The position numbers and the translations under genes were made by a program. Shown here in pieces: positions 5,468 to 14,090 of a stretch of DNA of 24,190 nt. The notes beneath the pieces are model-generated. The model had not been told where the DNA came from and made no database searches. It saw nothing but the letters and a program-made list of their open reading frames with translations. This DNA comes from JAGQOZ01 sp041399205. GTDB taxonomy: Bacteria > Planctomycetota > Planctomycetia > Pirellulales > Pirellulaceae. Numbering within the stretch: the first letter of the stretch is position 1; every line of letters begins with the position of its first letter. Location of the stretch: assembly GCA_041399205.1 (NCBI GenBank), contig JAWKTK010000041.1, positions 1-24,190 on the forward strand, read 5' to 3'.

Positions 5468-5572
5468 GGGGCTGCAACCGATTTTGCCGAAGCAGACAAT
5501 TCCGTCCAAGCTATGCAGTGGCACTCGGAGCCGATTCTCCTTATCGACTCGAACAATAACATCACGGGCCGT
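5468..5572 (-). pseudogene. Cas1 N-terminal relic
   Basis: In the same frame as the toxin remnant, about 35 residues read VIVRVDKENRLRVPLHSL then DGIVCFGKIGCSP. This resembles the N-terminal beta domain of Cas1 integrases, particularly those of subtype I-C, where a VxV...RxPLHxLxGIVCFG...CSP pattern is typical. The catalytic C-terminal domain, Cas2 and other cas genes are absent, and a stop lies just upstream. The assignment is from motif recall, not a database search. It suggests a CRISPR-Cas locus once existed here. Confidence 0.6.
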
Positions 5573-5637
5573 GGGCCCATGCTACCACGATGCCCTTGGT
5601 CGGCTTGTAGGGCAATCCTTGCCATTGCGCGCGAACG

Positions 5638-5892
5638 TCATTCGCGTTGAAACTGCCTTGCTGCCACAATACTCAATGCTGCTGCGAGTGCGAAAGAAAA
5701 TGCGATGAGGATCGAATTCGCTATGGGAACCGAAGCGATGTGAATGTCGTGCAGCATGACATTCGCGAAGTAGCCAAAATGATCTTGTAGAATCAGACAA
5801 ATGCCTGGCGCGGCGGTGATCAAACTGCACACGCCAAGCAGACAACCCAGAAGGACGTTTCGGCGTTGGGGTTTAGGGTGTGAAGTCGTCAT
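5638..5892 (-). CDS. Small membrane protein of unknown function
   Basis: This 84-residue protein starts MTTSHPKPQRRN, followed by a hydrophobic helix (about residues 12-35) and a second one (about 52-78), ending in a charged tail. Two transmembrane segments with a short loop are likely. Its ATG at 5892 lies inside the last codons of the M42 peptidase gene, so the two overlap by 20 bases and are probably translationally coupled. An upstream in-frame ATG at 5943 exists, but its extra residues look like out-of-frame peptidase coding sequence. I recognise no family. Confidence 0.6.
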   Translation of the reverse strand: MTTSHPKPQRRNVLLGCLLGVCSLITAAPGICLILQDHFGYFANVMLHDIHIASVPIANSILIAFSFALAAALSIVAARQFQRE

Positions 5893-6931
5893 CGGTAGCA
5901 AAACTGATTGCAAACTTGGCCAGCAAATCTGCCGCTCGATCAATATCCTCCAATGAAATCATTTCGACTGCGCTGTGCATATAACGATTGGGAATCGCTA
6001 CCAAGCCCGTTGCCGAACCTGCTCGATTGATCTGCAGGCTGTTGGCATCATTCGGTGTAGCTCGACCAATGGCCGAACGCTGGATTTCGATCTTTTTCGA
6101 AGCGGACAAATCGAACAGACGCCGAGTCACTTTGGGATTCATATTCGGACCTCGAAAAACAACCGGTCCGCCACCCAAGCGAATATCGCCTTGCTGCCGT
6201 TTGTCAATCGTCGGACAGTCGGTGGCATGCGTCACATCCACGGCAATGCCGACTTCCGGATCAATGCGAAACGCGCTGGTCTTGGCACCTCGCAATCCGA
6301 TCTCTTCGGCTACGGTCGACACGGCAAAGACACCGCAATTCAATTTTGCATCGGCGCAACGGCGCAGGGCTTCGATCACCACCCAAACGCCCGTTCGATT
6401 GTCCATGCATGGCGCGTTGGCCAAATTGTTCTGCATCATGCGAATCCCCAATTCCAATGTCACGGGATCGCCAATTTGAACTTGCGCGGCCGCTTCGTCT
6501 TTGTTGGCAGCGCCGATGTCCAGCCAAAGATCTTCCAGTTTGACCACTTGTTTGCGTTCTTCATCATTGAGCAAGTGAATCGGTTTCCTGGCAATCACGG
6601 CGGGGACGGGTCCATTTTCCGTCCAAATGACCATGCGTTGACCAATCAACTGCTGCGGATCCCAGCCGCCGATGGTCTGTGCGTAGACAAATCCCATTTC
6701 GTCAATGTGTGTGACCAGCATGCCGATTTGGTCGCAATGACCGGCAAACATGAGTCGACGCTTGGCTTGGCCATTGACGCTGCAGATCACGTTGCCGTGC
6801 AAGTCGGTTTCAATGTTCGCTCCGAAAGATTCGGCATATTCACGAACCACTCGCTGCACCGGCTCTTCAAATCCAGACGGACCGGGCGTTTCCAATAGAT
6901 TTTTGAAAAAGTCCAACGCTGCGTCATTCAT
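5873..6931 (-). CDS. M42-family metallo-aminopeptidase
   Basis: M42 peptidases (glutamyl aminopeptidase/deblocking aminopeptidase type) are dinuclear-metal enzymes that release N-terminal residues from peptides, usually in the cytosol. In a 352-residue protein the family residues are visible: AGHCDQIG (His65, Asp67), MDNRTG (Asp177), AEEIG (Glu209, Glu210), DVTHATD (Asp232) and NRYMHSAVEM (His319). I chose the ATG at 6931 because AAGGA lies 9 bases upstream and the protein then begins in the usual way (ALDFFKNLLETPGPSG). The frame continues to an ATG at 7117, but that extension does not look like the family. Length is normal for M42. The small membrane protein follows with overlap. Confidence 0.92.
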   Translation of the reverse strand: MNDAALDFFKNLLETPGPSGFEEPVQRVVREYAESFGANIETDLHGNVICSVNGQAKRRLMFAGHCDQIGMLVTHIDEMGFVYAQTIGGWDPQQLIGQRMVIWTENGPVPAVIARKPIHLLNDEERKQVVKLEDLWLDIGAANKDEAAAQVQIGDPVTLELGIRMMQNNLANAPCMDNRTGVWVVIEALRRCADAKLNCGVFAVSTVAEEIGLRGAKTSAFRIDPEVGIAVDVTHATDCPTIDKRQQGDIRLGGGPVVFRGPNMNPKVTRRLFDLSASKKIEIQRSAIGRATPNDANSLQINRAGSATGLVAIPNRYMHSAVEMISLEDIDRAADLLAKFAISFATDDDFTP

Positions 6932-7232
6932 CCCTGCGGTTCCTTGTTGCCAACGGTACTTTAATTCGAAACAATCGCCAAAAAGCGGAAATTCGCCAGA
7001 ATCGACGTCGACGTCACGAATTCTAGCTGATCCAGCCGAATGGAGTACGACGCCAAGTTTGCCATTATTCTGCCGACTACTTGGTTCGTCCAGCCATACC
7101 GTCGCGTATGTTTTCACAGCTGAAATCGACTGCCGCTGTACGAACGCCAGTAAAAAAGGAATAATCGTTCCCCCGGCAATCAGGCATAACGGTCAGGCTA
7201 TTCCGAGACACAGTTAACCGAGTTGACAAAGC
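6932..7232. other. Divergent intergenic region between M42 peptidase and hom
   Basis: This 301-bp gap separates the minus-strand peptidase from plus-strand hom, so it should hold two divergent promoters. I see no strong -35/-10 pair, riboswitch or operator. The peptidase reading frame remains open through 7117 but is not convincing as protein. Confidence 0.5.
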
Positions 7233-8537
7233 ATGAACAAATCCAAAGTTGCCATTGTTGGGCTAGGCACGGTGGGCGCGGGTGTCGCCAAAATTTTGCT
7301 GGATCACGGCGAGCGAGTCGAACGGCACGCAGGAAAAGTGCTGTGGCTGGAGAAAGCGGTCGTCCGAGATCTCGCGAAGCCTCGGGATTGTGATCTCCCT
7401 TACGGCGTGGTTACGGACAAGCTGCAAGAGGTTCTGGACGACCCGGAGATTGAAGTCGTCGCGCAACTGATCGGTGGCTTGGAGCCGGCGCGAACCATCA
7501 TGCTGCAACTGCTGGAGAGCGGCAAGAATATTGTCACCGCCAACAAGGCGCTACTGGCCGTGCACGGTCCGGAGTTGTTTGATCGAGCTCGCGAACTGGG
7601 CCGATCCATTGCCTTCGAAGCCAGCGTTGCGGGTGGCGTGCCAATTATCGCCAACATTAGCCAATGCTTGTCGGCGAATCAGATTACTTCGCTCCGAGGC
7701 ATCCTGAACGGGACCAGCAACTTTATCCTTTCGCAAATGGAAGAAGGCGCGGACTACAATGACGCGGTCAAAGAGGCGCAGCGTTTGGGTTACGCGGAAG
7801 CCGATCCGTCCATGGATGTTGACGGTACTGATGCAGCGCAGAAATTGGCAATTCTGGCGCACTTGGCGTTTGGCGCGCGAGTTCACTGGGATCAGATTCC
7901 CAAGATGGGCATTGATTCGCTGGACACGGCCGATCTGCGCTGGGCCAAACAGCTGGGCTATCGAATTAAACTTCTGGCAACCGCCAAACTGCACGCAGAT
8001 GTGTTGGATCTCCATGTTTCGCCAACGCTGGTCAAAGTTGGCACTCCGCTGGCAGAAGTCCTGGGAGCCAACAACGCAATCAGTGTAGAAGGTGATATGG
8101 TGGGCCGAGTCTTCTATCACGGGCTGGGAGCCGGACAACTTCCGACGGCTTCCGCGGTAGTAGCGGATTTAATTGACACGGCCGTGGGGCGAACCGAAAT
8201 CACGTTCCGAACGCTGGAACTGTGGTCGCAACATGAACCTCGAGTCACCCTGTCGGAACATGATCAAGTGAAGAAGCGATACTATTTACGAGTGAACGTG
8301 AAGGATCATCCGGGCGTGCTGGCTCAGATTGCTGGTTGTTTGGGCAAAGAGCAGATTTCGATTGCGTCGATGATTCAAAAGGGAATGCCAGATCAGACCG
8401 GTCGCGAAAGTGACGTCTCTTTGGTTATCATGACGCACGAAGCGGAAGAAGGCGCGGCAGTACGAGCGATCTCGGCGATGAATCAGCTTGATTCGGTCCT
8501 GGCTCCCGCCGTTCGACTTCCCGTGATTGACGAATAA
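7233..8537 (+). CDS. hom: Homoserine dehydrogenase
   Basis: This enzyme reduces aspartate-4-semialdehyde to homoserine with NAD(P)H, the branch step toward threonine and methionine. The 434-residue protein has an N-terminal Rossmann motif GLGTVGAG (residues 10-17), the ITANKALL-like nucleotide/substrate segment (VTANKALLAVHG, about 101-112), GILNGTSNFIL (156-165), and DVDGTDAAQKLAILA with the likely catalytic lysine at 204. A C-terminal ACT domain (about 350-430, starting near RYYLRVNVKDHPGVLAQIA) indicates allosteric feedback, probably by threonine. Length is standard for bacterial Hom with ACT. The apgM-type gene starts 40 bp downstream, so co-transcription is likely. Confidence 0.97.
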   Translation: MNKSKVAIVGLGTVGAGVAKILLDHGERVERHAGKVLWLEKAVVRDLAKPRDCDLPYGVVTDKLQEVLDDPEIEVVAQLIGGLEPARTIMLQLLESGKNIVTANKALLAVHGPELFDRARELGRSIAFEASVAGGVPIIANISQCLSANQITSLRGILNGTSNFILSQMEEGADYNDAVKEAQRLGYAEADPSMDVDGTDAAQKLAILAHLAFGARVHWDQIPKMGIDSLDTADLRWAKQLGYRIKLLATAKLHADVLDLHVSPTLVKVGTPLAEVLGANNAISVEGDMVGRVFYHGLGAGQLPTASAVVADLIDTAVGRTEITFRTLELWSQHEPRVTLSEHDQVKKRYYLRVNVKDHPGVLAQIAGCLGKEQISIASMIQKGMPDQTGRESDVSLVIMTHEAEEGAAVRAISAMNQLDSVLAPAVRLPVIDE

Positions 8538-8577
8538 CACAAACAAATTTTTTGCGAATACTTCGAACCCAATCGAC

Positions 8578-9778
8578 ATGAAATACGCCATCATCATTCC
8601 CGACGGCTGTGCGGACGAACCACTTGAATCTCTAGGTGGTAAAACACCTTTGCAAGCCGCTTCATTGCCGAACATGGACGCCATTGCCGCTGCGGGCGAA
8701 GTAGGCTTGGCCTCGAACGTTCCGGCGCATTTGCCACCAGGATCCGACGTGGCGAATCTAAGTCTATTGGGCTTCAATCCCAACGAATATTTTACTGGTC
8801 GAGCGCCCATGGAGGCGGCTGCGCAAGGCATCCAGCTAGGCAGTGAAGATTGGGCGGTACGCTGTAATTTGGTCAGCGTCATTGACCAGGAAATGAAGGA
8901 CTTTACGGCCGGTCATATTTCGACAGAAGAAGCTGCCGAATTGTTAGCGGCGCTGCAAGAGACGGTCGCTGGTTCGCCGCTGGAATTTGTGCCGGGCGTG
9001 AGCTATCGCAATTTGCTGCTGTATCGAGGTGCTTCGCAGGCGGCGCCGTTTGGCCGAGACACTCGGACCACTCCGCCGCATGATTTGACTGACAAATCGG
9101 TCACCAGCGACTATCCTCGTGGCCCCGGCAGCGATTTACTGGTCGATTTAATGAGTCGCAGCGTGGACGTCTTTGCGCGCATCCGGTGAATCAAAACGTG
9201 TGGCGGCCGGGAAGTTGCCTGCCACCAATATCTGGCTGTGGGGGTTGGGAAAAACGCCGTCGCTGCCCCAGTTTAAGGACGTTTACGGCAAAACGGGTAA
9301 GATGATCACGGCCGTGGATTTGCTTCGAGGAATCGCGGCACTGATTGGGTGGGATCGGATTGAAGTCGCGGGTGCCACCGGCTATTTGGATACGGATTAT
9401 GCCGCCAAGGGGCAAGCGGCCATTGCGGCACTCGATTCGACTGACATTATCTGCGTACATGTCGAAGCGCCGGACGAAGCGTCGCATGAAGGTCGAGCGG
9501 ATGCCAAGGTGGAAGCACTGGAACGAATTGACCAAGATATTGTCGGTCCGCTGCATGCCGCCTTGAAAGAAACCGGGAACTATCGCATCCTAGTGTCTCC
9601 AGACCACCCGACGCCGGTGCGAACCAAGACCCACAGTCATGGCCTTGTTCCTTATGCCATTGCAGGGGCAGGCGTGACCGCAGATTCGGCCGCTACGTAC
9701 GACGAAATCGCGGCGGAAAGCACCGGTCATCGGTTTGACGAAGGCTTTCAGTTGATGAAGCACTTTTTGCAGGATTAA
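8578..9778 (+). CDS. apgM: ApgM-type phosphomutase / candidate homoserine kinase (frameshifted)
   Basis: The product matches the archaeal-type cofactor-independent phosphoglycerate mutase family of the alkaline-phosphatase superfamily. It starts KYAIIIPDGCAD (metal Asp), then has PPGSDVANLSLLGF with the candidate nucleophile Ser, then FTGRAPMEAAAQGI. The C-terminal half has GYLDTDYAAKG, VHVEAPDEASHEG and SPDHPTPVRTKTHSHG, typical metal ligands. A subgroup found beside threonine-biosynthesis genes has been proposed to be homoserine kinase, and this gene lies between hom and lysC. The frame breaks at 9175-9197. The family segment HPVNQ sits alone in the third frame, so two one-base deletions (in GCGCGC and in the A4 run) are implied. 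Repaired, it encodes 400 residues, a normal length. Confidence 0.85.
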
Positions 9779-9902
9779 GTTTCCTGCTGGTGCGTTTTCA
9801 GGCAATTTCGAAAAGCAAGCCGAATTCCAAGCGGCAAGTTTGGCTGGTGGTCTGCAATGCAGTGCGTTTGCAAACACATGTTTAATCCAAGCGAGTCGTT
9901 TT

Positions 9903-11699
9903 ATGCCGTTGATTGTGCAAAAGTTCGGCGGGACTAGTGTTGCCGATAGCGAAAAGATCTTGGCTGCCGCTCGAAAAGCTATTCGAGCTCATAATGAAGG
10001 CAATCAAGTGGTCATGGTGGTCAGTGCCATGGGCAAGAATACCGACCTGTTGGTGAAACTGGCCAACGAAGTGAACGAAAACCCGCCCGCTCGAGAAATG
10101 GACATGCTGTTGTCCACCGGCGAACAAGTCAGTGTCGCGCTGATGGCCATGGCGGTCGATTCGATGGGGTACAAAGCGGTCAGCTTGACCGGCGGTCAAA
10201 TTGGTATTCGTACCGATAGCACTCACACCAAAGCGCGGATTCGTAGCATCTCTACCGACCGCATGCGTCGCCATCTGGACGACGGCAAGATTGTCATCGC
10301 CGCTGGATTTCAAGGCATTGACGAGAATTGGGACATCACCACGCTGGGACGAGGCGGTAGTGATACCACGGCCGTGGCGTTGGCCGCCGTGCTGCAAGCG
10401 GATTCCTGCGAAATCTACACCGATGTGGACGGCGTTTATACGACCGATCCTCGGATCATGCCCGAAGCACGACGAGTTTCCCAGGTTAGCTATGACGAAA
10501 TGCTGGAATTGGCAAGCCTAGGAGCCGGCGTGATGCACAGCCGTTCCATCGAATTTGCCAAAAAGTTCAATGTGCCGATTCACGTCCGCAGCAGCTTTAG
10601 CGATACGCCCGGTTCGATGATTGTGGACGAACCGGAAATGAAGCATCGAGCGGTCAGCGGCGCGACGCTTACCAAAGATGAAGCGAGAGTTACCGTCAAG
10701 AATGTGCCCGACGTGCCGGGCACCAGCTACGAAATCTTTTCGCGCATTGCCGCCTGCAACGTGACCGTGGACATGATTGTGCAAAATGTTGGTTCGGCCG
10801 GTGTTGCGGAGATTTCGTTCACGGTCCCTAAAAGTGAATTGAAAGTGACGCTCGAGGCGCTTGATTCGGCCAGACTGGCGATCGGCGATTTTGGTGTCGA
10901 CCATGATTCGCAAGTGGCCAAGGTCTCTGTCGTCGGACACGGCATGGCCACGCAATCGGGTGTGGCCGGACGCGTCTTCGGAGCACTCGCCGCACACGAA
11001 ATCAATATTCAGATGATCACCACCAGCGAAATCAAGATCTCCACGTTGGTTTCTCGCGAAAACGCATTGAAAGCTTTGCGAGCGGTCCACGGGGCTTTTG
11101 AATTGGAAAAAGCCCCGGACGAAGTCACCGCTGGCGAGCCATCCAAGTCTGCCGTGCCACTCCGTTCACAAGATGATGCCGTCAACGTCGTAGAGCGATT
11201 GCGTCAAATGGAATTGGACATGGAGCAGTTGACTATCGACAGCATTTATATGGATGACACTCAAGGTCGAGTGACGATTCATGGAGTGGCTGACAAACCA
11301 GGTATGGCTCAACACGTGTTTAACGAAATTGCCAAAGCGTCCATCTTTGTGGACATGATTGTGCAGAGTTTCGGCAGTGAAGAACTGGCCAATCTCAGCT
11401 TCACCGTACCCAGAAAAGACGTTGCCGCCGCCGTCAAAGTAGCAGAAAAAGTGGCTTCGGAATTAGGCTGTGGCAAAGTCAGTTCCAGCGAAGAAGTGGC
11501 CAAACTTACGGTGTCGGGAATCGGTTTAAGAAGCCATACCGGCGTAGCCATTCGCATGTTCAAAGCGTTGGCCGAAGGTAGCGTCAACCTTATGATGATC
11601 AACACCAGCGAAGTACGAGTGAACGTGGTGGTGGAAGGTGCAGATGGACCTCGAGCTCTAAAAAAACTGCAAGATGTCTTTCACGATGTCATGCGATAG
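9903..11699 (+). CDS. lysC: Aspartate kinase with duplicated regulatory ACT module
   Basis: LysC phosphorylates aspartate, the first step to lysine, threonine and methionine. The catalytic domain starts VQKFGGTSVAD (residues 5-15), with STGEQVSVAL (71-80) and TTLGRGGSDTTA (146-157). Most bacterial aspartate kinases are about 400-460 residues with two ACT domains. This one is 598. A first ACT pair spans about 262-405, and a second pair follows a linker at about 456-598, repeating the same VDMIVQ and FTVP elements. I chose the ATG at 9903 because the protein then begins at the conserved core. The upstream ATG at 9840 adds 21 unlike residues. The extra ACT pair suggests two effector sites. It lies 124 bp after apgM. 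Confidence 0.97.
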   Translation: MPLIVQKFGGTSVADSEKILAAARKAIRAHNEGNQVVMVVSAMGKNTDLLVKLANEVNENPPAREMDMLLSTGEQVSVALMAMAVDSMGYKAVSLTGGQIGIRTDSTHTKARIRSISTDRMRRHLDDGKIVIAAGFQGIDENWDITTLGRGGSDTTAVALAAVLQADSCEIYTDVDGVYTTDPRIMPEARRVSQVSYDEMLELASLGAGVMHSRSIEFAKKFNVPIHVRSSFSDTPGSMIVDEPEMKHRAVSGATLTKDEARVTVKNVPDVPGTSYEIFSRIAACNVTVDMIVQNVGSAGVAEISFTVPKSELKVTLEALDSARLAIGDFGVDHDSQVAKVSVVGHGMATQSGVAGRVFGALAAHEINIQMITTSEIKISTLVSRENALKALRAVHGAFELEKAPDEVTAGEPSKSAVPLRSQDDAVNVVERLRQMELDMEQLTIDSIYMDDTQGRVTIHGVADKPGMAQHVFNEIAKASIFVDMIVQSFGSEELANLSFTVPRKDVAAAVKVAEKVASELGCGKVSSSEEVAKLTVSGIGLRSHTGVAIRMFKALAEGSVNLMMINTSEVRVNVVVEGADGPRALKKLQDVFHDVMR

Positions 11700-11762
11700 C
11701 ACGCAAGATTTAACTCGTTAAGAATCCGTCTCATCCTGCCGTGATGAATCGACGACTGAAGC

Positions 11763-13358
11763 ATGAACAAGCCGCCGCCCGCCGCCGATCTTCCAAATCC
11801 CAAAATGGCGGCGGGCCTAGAAGTCTTTTTTATCGTCGTTTTGTTCTTTGTGTTTGGTGGCTGGGCAGCGCCCGAGGTGAACGAACCGCAGTATTTGGGC
11901 AAAGCCAAACATTTTTGGAACCCACAGTGGTGCCCTAACGATCACTTCTTTTCCAGCGCTGACGCGCATGGCGCGTTTTTCTGGGCGTTTGGTTGGGTTA
12001 CGCAATTCTGTTCGTTGGAAACCACAGCCTGGATTGGTCGCTTCGTTGGCTGGACTCTGCTGGCGATTGGCTGGCAACGAATGGTGGCGGCCATCACGTC
12101 ACGGTTCGGCATGGCGTTGCTTTCGGCTGGAATATGGGCGTCCCTTATTGACCGCTGTCAGATGTCGGGCGAATGGGTCATCGGCGGCATTGAGGCTAAA
12201 GTCTTTGCGTATTTCTTTGTGTTGCTCGCCTGTCGCAGCTTGCTGTTCGCTCATTGGGGCCGAACCTTTTTTTGGCTGGGCTGTGCTTCCGCGTTTCATG
12301 TATTGGTCGGTGGTTGGAGCGTATTAGCGGCGGGTATGGCGTTGCTGTTCGAAGGAAAATCGCATCGTCCTTTGCTAAGAAATTTGGCTGTAGGACTGAT
12401 TGCGGGCGGCTTGGTGGCTTGCGTTGGACTGATTCCCGCCGTCTGGCTTTCGATGGGCGTGTCCTCCGACGATGCTTATTACGCAGCCAGGATCTATGTC
12501 TTCCGCCGGTTACAGCATCATTTGGTGTTCCGAGCGTTTGCGTGGGAATTTGTGGCAAATCATGTTGTGATGATGGCGTTGTGGTTGACTGCTGCATTGG
12601 TGCTGATTCGAAAGTCGGCGGTCCATTCGCGACTAGTGAAATTTGTCCTGGGCTTTGTCGTATTAGCGTTGATTGGAATTGGGATTGATCTGTTCACGAC
12701 CAATCCATTTGTGACCGCCAAGTTCTTGCGGTTTTATTGGTTTCGCATGACCGACGTGATGGTGCCGCTTGGTGTCGCACTGTCAATTGTCTATTTCGTC
12801 CAAGCAGCGTTTGACGCAGATGACGATCGGCTTCGCGGGCGAAAGCAGTTGGCAGCATGGATAACCACCATTTCGATTTTGGCTGTGTTGACGAATGCCA
12901 CCGTCACTGTTTGGCAACGCGAAAAGCAGCTGACGCCGTCTTCCAATTGGCAAGGCAACATCACCACTCGGGAACGTTTGGCAAACTGGAAATCGGTCTG
13001 CGAATGGGCTCGTACCAGAACCGCGCCGGACGCTCGCTTCTTTTCCTTGCCTGGGCATCAAACGTTCAAGTGGTACGCGTCTCGATCGGAAGTGGTGAAC
13101 TGGAAAGACATTCCGCAGGACGCGAAGGGGATCTTGGAATGGTATGATCGCCTGAGTGATGCTCGGAAGTTTTTGTATCGAGCCCAGCAGTTTCAAAACA
13201 AGCGTGCCACACACAAGCGGCTGCTGGAATTGGCCGAACAATATCAATTCCGCTACATTATCCTGGATCGTCACCGCCCATTTCCGCAGCTGGATCTTCC
13301 TGTCAGCTTTGCCAATGCGGACTATCTGGTCTATGACACGCAATCGGCCCGAAACTGA
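11763..13358 (+). CDS. Polytopic membrane protein of unknown function
   Basis: This 531-residue protein has a short Pro-rich N-terminus, then about ten hydrophobic segments, starting with VFFIVVLFFVFGGW. The first loop contains charged and aromatic motifs (PEVNEPQYLGKAKHFW, SSADAHGAFF). Acidic first-loop motifs followed by many helices resemble GT-C-fold glycosyltransferases, and I recall similar planctomycete proteins classed as a domain of unknown function. The C-terminal 130 residues are soluble, with WARTRTAPDARFFSLPGHQ. It follows lysC by 63 bp on the same strand but has no obvious metabolic link. I do not assign a function. Confidence 0.75.
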   Translation: MNKPPPAADLPNPKMAAGLEVFFIVVLFFVFGGWAAPEVNEPQYLGKAKHFWNPQWCPNDHFFSSADAHGAFFWAFGWVTQFCSLETTAWIGRFVGWTLLAIGWQRMVAAITSRFGMALLSAGIWASLIDRCQMSGEWVIGGIEAKVFAYFFVLLACRSLLFAHWGRTFFWLGCASAFHVLVGGWSVLAAGMALLFEGKSHRPLLRNLAVGLIAGGLVACVGLIPAVWLSMGVSSDDAYYAARIYVFRRLQHHLVFRAFAWEFVANHVVMMALWLTAALVLIRKSAVHSRLVKFVLGFVVLALIGIGIDLFTTNPFVTAKFLRFYWFRMTDVMVPLGVALSIVYFVQAAFDADDDRLRGRKQLAAWITTISILAVLTNATVTVWQREKQLTPSSNWQGNITTRERLANWKSVCEWARTRTAPDARFFSLPGHQTFKWYASRSEVVNWKDIPQDAKGILEWYDRLSDARKFLYRAQQFQNKRATHKRLLELAEQYQFRYIILDRHRPFPQLDLPVSFANADYLVYDTQSARN

Positions 13359-13683
13359 AGGCGGTTCAAGAATTAGCATTAAGTCGTGGATCCAGTTCAT
13401 TGTCGAATCAGCGAATGGACGTGCACATCGTTAATGTACCGACGAACGTTCCGAGCTTCCCACAAGCCGACACGAAAAAATGGAAATGAAGAAGCAGCCA
13501 AGACTCGTTACCTTGGTCGATGCAGCACCAAATTCGCTCACAAATGGTTCCATTGCAAGCGAACCTTGAGTGAAACGAACGTTCAGCGACATCTGGTCGT
13601 GGCGAGTAATTTTCGCTCGTTAATCAACCAGCAATCAAGCGTCCGTCCGCGGCTGGCACTCCGAATCTAGCACGTTGACCATG
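13359..13683. other. Intergenic region with no recognised gene
   Basis: These bases separate the membrane protein gene from the inverted-repeat element. Short open frames are present but none is recognisable, and I see no terminator with a clear T-run. Confidence 0.4.
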
Positions 13684-13776
13684 AAGGTCCATTGCCAAGT
13701 CGGCTCACCGAGAATCGGCCGTGGTCTCGGCGTTCTACGAAGAGGGTTGTCCGACAACAAAATTGGGTGCATAGTC

Positions 13777-13805
13777 AATTTGGGTGCATGGCACCAACGG
13801 AAATT
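13777..13805 (+). repeat. 29-bp palindromic repeat, copy 1
   Basis: This copy starts AATTTGGGTGCATGGCACCA and ends ACGGAAATT. The core GGTGC-ATG-GCACC is a self-complementary hairpin. A partial copy (AATTGGGTGCAT) precedes it at 13761-13772, and the phrase AACGGAAATTCCC is itself repeated downstream to about 13823. Confidence 0.85.
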
Positions 13806-13829
13806 CCCCCAACGGAAATTCCCAGCATG

Positions 13830-13858
13830 AATTTGGGTGCATGGCACCAACTGAAATT
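13830..13858 (+). repeat. 29-bp palindromic repeat, copy 2
   Basis: This copy is identical to copy 1 except at one base (ACTGAAATT for ACGGAAATT at the end). It lies inside the inverted-repeat arms. Confidence 0.85.
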
Positions 13859-13902
13859 ATATGCAGACCACGGCCGATTCTCGGCAATGGACCTTAACAA
13901 TC

Positions 13903-13931
13903 AATTTGTGTGCATGGCACCAACCGAACTT
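13903..13931 (+). repeat. 29-bp palindromic repeat, copy 3 (diverged)
   Basis: This copy has AATTTGTGTGCATGGCACCA followed by ACCGAACTT. It differs from copy 1 at about three positions, and the change in GGTGC weakens the hairpin. It lies just outside the right arm of the inverted repeat, so the repeats and the arms are not strictly one unit. Confidence 0.8.
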
Positions 13932-14090
13932 CATCTCATAATCGCCATCGATCGCACTGCAACTTGCCGAAAAATCCCTTGCCAGGACACCCACAAACTG
14001 CCAGAATCTGCCAACAAGAATAAGGAGGCGCGCGTCACCACGCGACCGCAATGATCCTTTCCATTGTTCCCTACGTGGAACCGGACGACG

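Larger units (their letters stand above)
13684..13895. repeat. Inverted-repeat element with 31-bp arms
   Basis: The right arm at 13865-13895 is the reverse complement of left-arm segments 13684-13696 and 13710-13727. The left arm is interrupted by 13 extra bases (13697-13709) relative to the right. The arms enclose about 137 bp holding two full and one partial copy of a GGTGCATGGCACC palindromic repeat. Transcribed, it would fold into a long hairpin. There is no transposase. It could be a MITE-like element or an intergenic repeat (REP-like) family. Confidence 0.75.

Noticed and set aside
4380..5640. CRISPR array near the Cas1 relic
   Set aside because: I searched by eye for regularly spaced 28-37-bp repeats and found none.
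5975..6898. 307-codon plus-strand open frame
   Set aside because: It lies entirely antisense to the M42 peptidase gene, whose catalytic residues are all conserved. It has no recognisable domain.
9173..9778. Separate second gene starting at ATG 9173
   Set aside because: Its sequence is the C-terminal half of the ApgM family and continues directly from the upstream frame, so a frameshifted single gene fits better.
13692..14054. 120-codon plus-strand frame
   Set aside because: It is made largely of the palindromic repeats and an inverted-repeat arm. The repeated GCMAPTE-like words come from the DNA repeat, not from a protein family.
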